Assembly (NCBI GenBank): GCA_030673825.1
Contig: JAUTCS010000030.1
Coordinates: 1-39,693, forward strand
Reading direction: 5' to 3'
Origin: Verrucomicrobiota bacterium JB024
GTDB taxonomy: Bacteria; Verrucomicrobiota; Verrucomicrobiia; Opitutales; Cerasicoccaceae
Length of the DNA stretch: 39,693 bases
Part shown: piece after piece, positions 36,001 to 39,693 of the stretch
Layout: each line of letters begins with the position of its first letter
Numbering within the stretch: position 1 is the stretch's first letter
The notes under the pieces: generated by a model
Seen by the model: the letters and a program-made list of their open reading frames with translations, nothing else
Told to the model about the DNA's origin: nothing
Databases searched by the model: none
Translations under genes and position numbers: made by a program

Positions 36001-37324
36001 AGGCCCAGAGGTTGAACTGCCAGCCGAAGTAGGCGTTGGGCTGGTACTTCTGGAAGGTGTAGTTGATCGCCTCGACGAGGCCGCGCAGCGTATCCGGGAA
36101 GACCGGATCGGTGGCAGCGTCGAGCACGCCCGCGGTGTAGGCGGAACTGGTGGCCGCGTAGATTTCATCGGGACTGGCGGTGTTGTTCTGCGCGAAGTAG
36201 CCGAGAAAGTCCGGCTCCAGCACCCAACCGATGACGTCATCACCGGCGACCTCCTTCGTGATCTCCAGCGCGTACTTCAGGTCCGTGAAGTAGCCCTCCA
36301 GGTACGAGGCGGACTCGATGTGCTGCTTGTCGGTGTAGTAGCTCTCGCCGCCGTCGGGGATGTTGTACCAGACGAAGAACGGGATCATGCCGAGCTTGAC
36401 GCTCTCCTCGACGTAGCCGGTCGCACGCGAGCCGTCGGCGCCGTCGGAACGCCAGTTCCACCCGCTGCCGATGCTGTTGGTGGCGCCGCCATTGAGGTAG
36501 ATGTAGCGCACGTCCACGCGCTTGTTCTGGTCGGGGTTTTCAAAATCCTTCCAGAAATCCAGGTCCGCTGTCGAATCTTCGCTGACCGAGCCGATGGCGA
36601 GGTACTCGGGCATACCGGGCACGGAGCCGTCGGCATTGAGCACGCGCACACCGAGGTAACGCACGTCACCCGTATCGACATTTTCGATACGCAGCGAGGC
36701 GCGACCGGCGGCAAGCCCCTTCAGGGTGACGGCCTGGCCGGAGAGGCCGGGCTCGAGCACGTCGGGGTTGTTCGTGGCCACGACGTAGCTACCCGCCGTT
36801 TCCAGCGCAATGCTGTTCGCACCCTGGGCAATCGTCACCTGCAGGGCGGTGCCATCGGCGTCCACCAGCGGAAAGACAATGCTCGACCCGGAGCCCGATC
36901 CATTTCCGCCTGTATTGGAATTTCCACTACCGCTTCCAGTCCCGGCTTCGCCGGAGAGGGTCGCGGTCAGGCTGGAGGAGGCCGTCCCCGCGCCGCTGAA
37001 GCCGAACTCGACACTCCCTCCGGCGGCTACAGCCCCGTTCCAGGAAGCATTGCCGATGACATAGGTGGAGCCGTCGTGGCTGAGGATTTGCGCGTTCCAG
37101 ATACTGCTGATCGTGAAGGGCGCGTCGAAGGTCAGGGACCAGCCGCTGAGGGCGCTCCCGGTGGTGTTGGTGAACGAGGCGTTGGCGGTGAAACCGCTGC
37201 CCCAGTTGTCAGCCACGTTCACGCTCAGTTGCGTGTCCGAGGCGGCGGCGGCCTGCGTCCACGCCAGCAGGGCGTTGATCGCGGTGGCGGCGGCCAGAGG
37301 TCGAATTCTGAACAGATTTATCAT
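33008..37324 (-). CDS. secreted multidomain enzyme: CBM2 - unknown module - CBM2 - CBM2 - GH18 chitinase
   Basis: The start is set at 37324 (MINLFRIRPL), which gives a signal peptide to about residue 28; an open extension upstream has no signal-like sequence. The product has 1438 residues. CBM2 modules lie at about 29-128, 717-818 and 877-978, each with the NWGSGF/DWGSGF opening and conserved Trp residues. Residues about 149-685 are a module with YLAIGSVSEDS, RVDVRYIYLNGG, MIPFFVWYNIPDGGESY and VLEPDFLGY, which I take for an uncharacterised hydrolase-like barrel. GH18 spans 1054-1438 with DGIDLDWE (1177-1184) and catalytic E1184, so it should cleave chitin with retention. Linkers are Gly/Ser/Thr/Asp-rich repeats. 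Transcribed alone, with a structured leader upstream and a strong terminator downstream. Confidence 0.93.
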   Translation of the reverse strand: MINLFRIRPLAAATAINALLAWTQAAAASDTQLSVNVADNWGSGFTANASFTNTTGSALSGWSLTFDAPFTISSIWNAQILSHDGSTYVIGNASWNGAVAAGGSVEFGFSGAGTASSSLTATLSGEAGTGSGSGNSNTGGNGSGSGSSIVFPLVDADGTALQVTIAQGANSIALETAGSYVVATNNPDVLEPGLSGQAVTLKGLAAGRASLRIENVDTGDVRYLGVRVLNADGSVPGMPEYLAIGSVSEDSTADLDFWKDFENPDQNKRVDVRYIYLNGGATNSIGSGWNWRSDGADGSRATGYVEESVKLGMIPFFVWYNIPDGGESYYTDKQHIESASYLEGYFTDLKYALEITKEVAGDDVIGWVLEPDFLGYFAQNNTASPDEIYAATSSAYTAGVLDAATDPVFPDTLRGLVEAINYTFQKYQPNAYFGWQFNLWASPAGGWTTPVGAKGVVRLTDSLGLADGRQAVYNEASAISDYYVDAGVLTHGASFVSIDKYGLDAGYEGKSADPSASTWFWNATHWTNYLIFVNAMHDTTGLPVVLWQLPVGHINTTQAVNPYSVDGSFEPLANNSRHYEDSTGPYFLGDSFVPGSATRLAYFGAEDDGTSEVTVSGDTVTWGSHLALAKDAGVVVALFGAGVGDSTDGVGSPPTDDYWFISKVQSYYDNPVSLAGGAAGIDLPSGSGSGDNGSGSGNSGTGGNGSGTGSGTGSADIVVAYAVGSDWGSGFIANVSLTNNGTASVSAWTLSFDLPVTISGFWSATGGTRSGDTYSFANESWNGTIAPGQTVTFGFQATGDSSAAMTNITVNGVAVGGDSGSGNSDTGSGDDGSNTGGEDTGTGTDDGSNTGGDNGTGTDNGSGTGTDDGSENPDTSAALVVTVSSDWGSGFTASAALTNTTGQALDNWTVSFDWPYTISSIWDAQIVSHTGNTYTVSSLSWNGALAAGASVSFGFNGSPGSVSSQPTNVTLNGVSVSDGSGAGGDTGAGTDDGSGNSDTGTDDGNTGGDTGSGDTGTGTDDGSNTGGTDTGSGDNGTGGDTGNTGGGSSTTNTGRVVAYFPSWGIYARGYEVADIPAENLTHIVHAFARISTSGTIEVIDTWADLEKTFGDDTWDQTLRGNFNQYQELKAQYPHLKVMIAVGGWYDSGRFSDVAASAAARAKFAQSVVDFVVKYDFDGIDLDWEYPVVATDANTNVRPEDGANYALLAQALRQALDAQGQIDGKHYDISAAVPAGYDKYDLIDLSALSAQLDWFNLMTYDFHGRWDKTRTGHNAPLYANSADPMPEYNAASAVQGYLDAGVPASKINLGIPLYGYVWTGVPSANNGLYQSATGLGAGTVETGIIDYRTIVEQMAADPANNAERWDSQSEVSYIYNAATGTFTSYDSPATVTNKLDFVEAMGLGGVMFWELSNDVRDSDSDASILKLVGERYAESIGAN
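34334..36932 (-). repeat. identical 16-base repeat in linker coding regions
   Basis: GGAATTTCCACTACCG (plus strand) occurs exactly at 34334-34349, 34853-34868, 35228-35243 and 36917-36932, with a variant at 34707-34721. On the coding strand it encodes GSGNS in the linkers between modules. Its low-GC codons (GGT AGT GGA AAT TCC) stand out from the rest of the gene, which suggests duplication or exchange of linker cassettes. Confidence 0.8.
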
Positions 37325-37334
37325 ACGAGTTCTA

Positions 37335-37345
37335 GTTGGGGTTTG
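37335..37345 (-). promoter_or_regulatory. leader motif CAAACCCCAAC, 10 bases before the chitinase start
   Basis: Same 11 bases and same 10-base distance to the ATG as before the PEP-CTERM gene (19928-19938), with unrelated flanks. A further GTTGGGGTTT at 39612-39621 has no ATG at that distance and seems unrelated. Confidence 0.45.
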
Positions 37346-37385
37346 CACAGTGACGGGCGGGCACGAGGCCCGGTGGTCAGGGCGG

Positions 37386-37436
37386 TGTTTCCGGGGAAAC
37401 AGACACAGCAATCCGTGCCCGGAAACATCGTGTTTC
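37386..37436 (-). promoter_or_regulatory. mutually exclusive hairpins in the chitinase 5' leader
   Basis: Three inverted repeats share arms. B is TGTTTCCGGG (37386-37395) with CCCGGAAACA (37418-37427), a perfect 10-bp stem with a 22-base loop. A is GAAACA-tcg-TGTTTC (37422-37436) and uses one arm of B. C is GTTTC-cggg-GAAAC (37387-37400) and uses the other arm. Thus A plus C, or B, can form, but not both. The element starts 62 bases before the chitinase ATG and is read by its transcript if the promoter lies further upstream. A regulatory RNA switch is inference. Confidence 0.45.
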
Positions 37437-37445
37437 AGGAGATAA

Positions 37446-37516
37446 AGCGGTGGGCGGATGGCTCCGGCCCGGACTGTCACTCACCGTCCGGGGCGCGGGG
37501 CCCGTCCGTCACCGCT
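37446..37516. ncRNA. candidate structured RNA domain, family unknown
   Basis: Three nested helices: AGCGGTG (37446-37452) with CACCGCT (37510-37516), CGGATGG (37455-37461) with CCGTCCG (37502-37508, one wobble on the plus strand), and CCCGGAC (37468-37474) with GTCCGGG (37486-37492). Internal loops of about six and nine bases separate the inner two helices. It lies next to the alternative hairpins at 37386-37436 and could be a ligand- or protein-binding domain, or a separate RNA. Either strand is possible; the plus strand pairs slightly better. I recognise no known riboswitch class. Confidence 0.35.
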
Positions 37517-37641
37517 GCTAAAGGAAGCGCGCACGGGCGCAACCGCGGTGAAGTACGGGTGGGGTATCTTTAAAAATCCGGCAGAGGCAGGAGCTCCTTT
37601 CCAAACGCGAGGGTAGCTTCAGATTGGGCAAAGTGTGAGGG

Positions 37642-37686
37642 GGATACGCGCGGCGTACAGAGCCCGCCGGTCCTGAGCCTGTATCC
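37642..37686. other. further nested inverted repeat in the 730-base gap
   Basis: GGATAC (37642-37647) pairs with GTATCC (37681-37686) and encloses CGGCG-tacagagcc-CGCCG (37651-37669). The remaining gap up to 38053 holds no convincing gene; I see a perfect palindrome GGCAGGCCTGCC (37908-37919), a small TTCCG-ccta-CGGAA hairpin near 37820, and GGGGT-N7-ACCCC (37970-37986) upstream of the purA start. No clear promoter for either flanking gene could be fixed. Confidence 0.4.
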
Positions 37687-38053
37687 ACGCGTCCGGGCTG
37701 GCGCGGGGACATCTCCACAGCAGCCGAAGCGGGGGAATAAGGTCAAAACGAAGTCAGCCATAGGGCGAAGGTGGTGTTAGATATACCCTAGTAGGATGCC
37801 TTCACCCCCCTATTATTTCCGCCTACGGAAAAAAAACTTTTGCCCCTACTGCGATCCCACGAGATGACATCAGGGCCAATTGGGGAAAATCCTCCGGGAG
37901 CGGACTGGGCAGGCCTGCCACGCGCCACAGCGGCAGATTGCGCAGAATAGATGCCCGCGGGTAAGGCTTGGGGTTGCATTTACCCCGGAGTATCGACAAG
38001 CTGCTAGGTTTGTTCATGTCCGATCACCTCATACTTACCACCGGAATTTCCTC

Positions 38054-39598
38054 ATGGCGCTGACTCCCTTTAAAAGTCAACTGCTGGCTGACGTCGGCAT
38101 CAGCATGGGCGACGAAGGCAAGGGCCGCGTCGTTTACGAACTTATCGCCGAGCTAAAAGAGAGCTCCGGGCTCGCCAAGCCCGTAGCCGCCGTGCTCAAG
38201 GTCAACGGCGGGGCCAACAGCGGCCACACCGCCGGCGGGCTCAAGCTGAACCTGCTCCCGGCCGGGGTGATCGATCCGGACATCGACCTGCTCGCCATCG
38301 GCATGGGCGTGGTCGCCGACCCGCGCAAGTTCTGGTGGGAGGCCAAGCCGCTCGAAAAGGCCGGTTACGACGTGGTTTCGCGTCTGGCCATCGACGAGCG
38401 CACGCTCGTGAGCGATGTCTGCCACCGCCTGCTCGACCTGGCCTGGGAGAGCTACCGCTCGAATATTTTGGGTGAAGACCCGCGCGGCTCGACCGGGCGC
38501 GGCATCACCCCCGCCTACCTCGACGAGGTCGGCCAGATGCAGATCGGCTACGCGGAGTTCCGCGGGGACAAGGACGCCTACGCCCGCAAGCTCGCCGCCC
38601 GCGCCGACCGCGCCGTGCGCACGATCCAGCACGTCTGCCAGGTCAGCGCCGAGGAGTGGCACAAGTTTTTCGACATCCTGACCACCGCCGAGACCCGCGC
38701 CAACCAGTCCTCTATCGACGAGGGCATCTTCCCGGCGAGCGAGTTCGACTTCACGCGCTTCCGCGGGGACAAGCCCTTTTCCCTCAACCTCAAGGCCCTC
38801 ACCGACGCCTACTGGGAGTCCGGGCACGCCCTGGCCGCGAACATCATCGACCTGCGCGAACGGCTCCTGGCCGAGCTGGGCGCCGGGCGCTCCATCGTCG
38901 GCGAGTTCGGCCAGTCCTACTGGCTGGACAAGCGCCACGGCTTCGCCCCGAACGTCACCGCCTCGCACACCTACTCGCCCGAGATCTTCCAGTCGGCGGG
39001 CCTGCCCGTGCAGCTCGTGCACACCGTCGGCTGCTGCAAGGCGTACGACACCAAGGTCGGCACCCACATTTTCCTCACTAAGTTCCCGGATAATCACCCG
39101 CTGGGCGAACGGCTCAAGCGCATCGAGTTCGGCACCAGCACCGGTCGCCAGCGCATGGTCGGGTGGTTCGACGCCGTGGAAAAGGGCGACGCCCTGCGCT
39201 TCGGCGGGTACGAAGACCTCGTGCTGAACAAGCTCGACGCTCTCACCGATGCTGACGGCAGCCTCGGCAAGCTCCAGGTCTGCACCCACTACCGCGACGC
39301 ATCCGGCAAAGCCTACTGCGAAGTCCCGCGCGACGACCGTGTGCGCCGCGCCCTCCAGCCGGTGTACGCCGAGCTGCCGACGTGGACCGAGGACATCTCC
39401 GGCGTGCGCTCGTTCGCCGGACTGCCTGCCGCCGCCCAGCAGTACGTCGCCTTCTGCGTAAAGAGCCTGCTCGCCGTCGCCGAACGCAACGGCCACAAGG
39501 TCGAACAGCCCAACCTGCGCTACATCGGCGTCGGCCCCGGCACCTCGCAGATCATCCGCGACGTCCCCACCACCAACGAGCTGCTCAAGCTCGCGTAG
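38054..39598 (+). CDS. purA: divergent adenylosuccinate synthetase
   Basis: The start is the ATG at 38054; the frame is open further upstream but that part has no family features. The 514-residue enzyme joins IMP and aspartate with GTP, the first step to AMP. Present are the P-loop-like GDEGKG (19-24) with the catalytic Asp20, [11 protein letters not shown] with catalytic His58, [10 protein letters not shown] (146-155), [27 protein letters not shown] and LNKLDAL with the guanine-binding Lys393 and Asp395. It is about 80 residues longer than usual (near 430), with extra sequence around 165-280, and the usual EGAQGTLLDIDHGT segment reads [14 protein letters not shown]. Viral PurZ is unlikely because Asp20 is kept. 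Confidence 0.88.
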   Translation: MALTPFKSQLLADVGISMGDEGKGRVVYELIAELKESSGLAKPVAAVLKVNGGANSGHTAGGLKLNLLPAGVIDPDIDLLAIGMGVVADPRKFWWEAKPLEKAGYDVVSRLAIDERTLVSDVCHRLLDLAWESYRSNILGEDPRGSTGRGITPAYLDEVGQMQIGYAEFRGDKDAYARKLAARADRAVRTIQHVCQVSAEEWHKFFDILTTAETRANQSSIDEGIFPASEFDFTRFRGDKPFSLNLKALTDAYWESGHALAANIIDLRERLLAELGAGRSIVGEFGQSYWLDKRHGFAPNVTASHTYSPEIFQSAGLPVQLVHTVGCCKAYDTKVGTHIFLTKFPDNHPLGERLKRIEFGTSTGRQRMVGWFDAVEKGDALRFGGYEDLVLNKLDALTDADGSLGKLQVCTHYRDASGKAYCEVPRDDRVRRALQPVYAELPTWTEDISGVRSFAGLPAAAQQYVAFCVKSLLAVAERNGHKVEQPNLRYIGVGPGTSQIIRDVPTTNELLKLA

Positions 39599-39648
39599 GG
39601 GCGGGAAGGGAGTTGGGGTTTTCGGGGGTTACGCAGCCCACACCCGCG

Positions 39649-39677
39649 GCCAGCCAGCTTGGATTTTGGATGCTGGC
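39649..39677 (+). terminator. weak hairpin after purA
   Basis: GCCAGC (39649-39654) and GCTGGC (39672-39677) form a 6-bp stem with a 17-base loop about 50 bases after the purA stop. No U-tract follows before the window ends, so this is only a possible terminator. Confidence 0.25.
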
Positions 39678-39693
39678 GCCACGTGTTTGCGGT

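Noticed and set aside
37446-37516. RNase P RNA-like AGTCCGGGC phrase on the minus strand
   Set aside because: Only a short match; the other conserved RNase P regions are not found nearby.
35450-37573. 707-codon open frame on the plus strand opposite the chitinase gene
   Set aside because: Low-complexity Val/Gly/Arg translation typical of an antisense shadow; the minus strand shows signal peptide, CBM2 and GH18 motifs.
37325-37600. c-di-GMP (GEMM) riboswitch before the chitinase gene
   Set aside because: Chitinases are known targets, but the conserved GEMM core (CACGCACAGGGCAAACC-like and GACGCAAAGCC-like) is absent on both strands.
37518-37979. Three overlapping minus-strand frames of 63-66 codons in the purA-chitinase gap
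   Set aside because: No start signals, biased composition, and they run through inverted repeats; not supported as genes.
39599-39621. Third copy of the GTTGGGGTTT leader motif
   Set aside because: There is no start codon at the 10-base distance on the minus strand, so it is probably chance similarity.

Overview
The window is a high-GC, Gram-negative chromosome segment, most likely from the Opitutales/Puniceicoccales side of Verrucomicrobiota. This rests on several signs: a PEP-CTERM-like protein with the verrucomicrobial tail (PES, short membrane helix, Arg-Arg), a pseudopilin-like protein of the type common in that phylum, a hybrid GntR/LacI regulator, kdsB (LPS Kdo synthesis), menaquinone genes and long TPR/ExbB and DUF4175/vWA operons. 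I saw no tRNA, rRNA, CRISPR array, transposase or phage gene.

Layout. (1) 1-7333 (+): a tightly coupled operon of a 5'-truncated DUF4175-like protein, a membrane vWA protein, a HEAT-repeat lipoprotein-like/periplasmic protein and a DUF4159 protein, each start overlapping the previous stop. (2) 7455-9734 (+): two secreted proteins, a beta-helix protein with an AT-rich core and a protein with a DxDGDGMSN calcium-type motif. (3) 9814-14439 (+): two TPR proteins and an ExbB/TolQ-type proton channel without an ExbD partner, followed by a short hairpin-rich stretch. (4) 14587-16876 (+): a DUF6941-like small protein and two PfkB-family sugar/nucleoside kinases. (5) 16975-24799: a carbohydrate locus with a GntR/LacI regulator, a pseudopilin-like protein and a PEP-CTERM protein on the minus strand, then a clan GH-A-like secreted glycosidase, a stand-alone paralogue of that glycosidase's N-terminal domain, and a cytoplasmic Asp-box (sialidase-fold) protein. 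(6) 24821-28244 (-): a compact array of palindromes, proA, then an acetyltransferase / PH-like membrane protein / kdsB operon. (7) 28380-30918: a small membrane protein (+) convergent with menE-menC (-). (8) 31065-32627 (+): guaB, with an operator-like dyad touching its start codon. (9) 33008-37324 (-): a 1438-residue secreted enzyme with three CBM2 modules, an uncharacterised central module and a C-terminal GH18 chitinase. (10) 37325-38053: a 730-base gap full of inverted repeats. (11) 38054-39598 (+): a divergent adenylosuccinate synthetase.

How it fits together. Most of the window is housekeeping (proline, Kdo, menaquinone, IMP to GMP and IMP to AMP) interleaved with surface and polysaccharide functions. 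The parts that look least described are the free-standing copy of the glycosidase N-terminal domain, the mutually exclusive hairpins in the chitinase leader, a motif CAAACCCCAAC placed exactly 10 bases before the start codon of two secreted-protein genes, a motif around TGTAGT shared by the three promoters of the carbohydrate locus, and sequence departures in IMP dehydrogenase and adenylosuccinate synthetase. All functional statements come from reading motifs by eye; no database search was possible.
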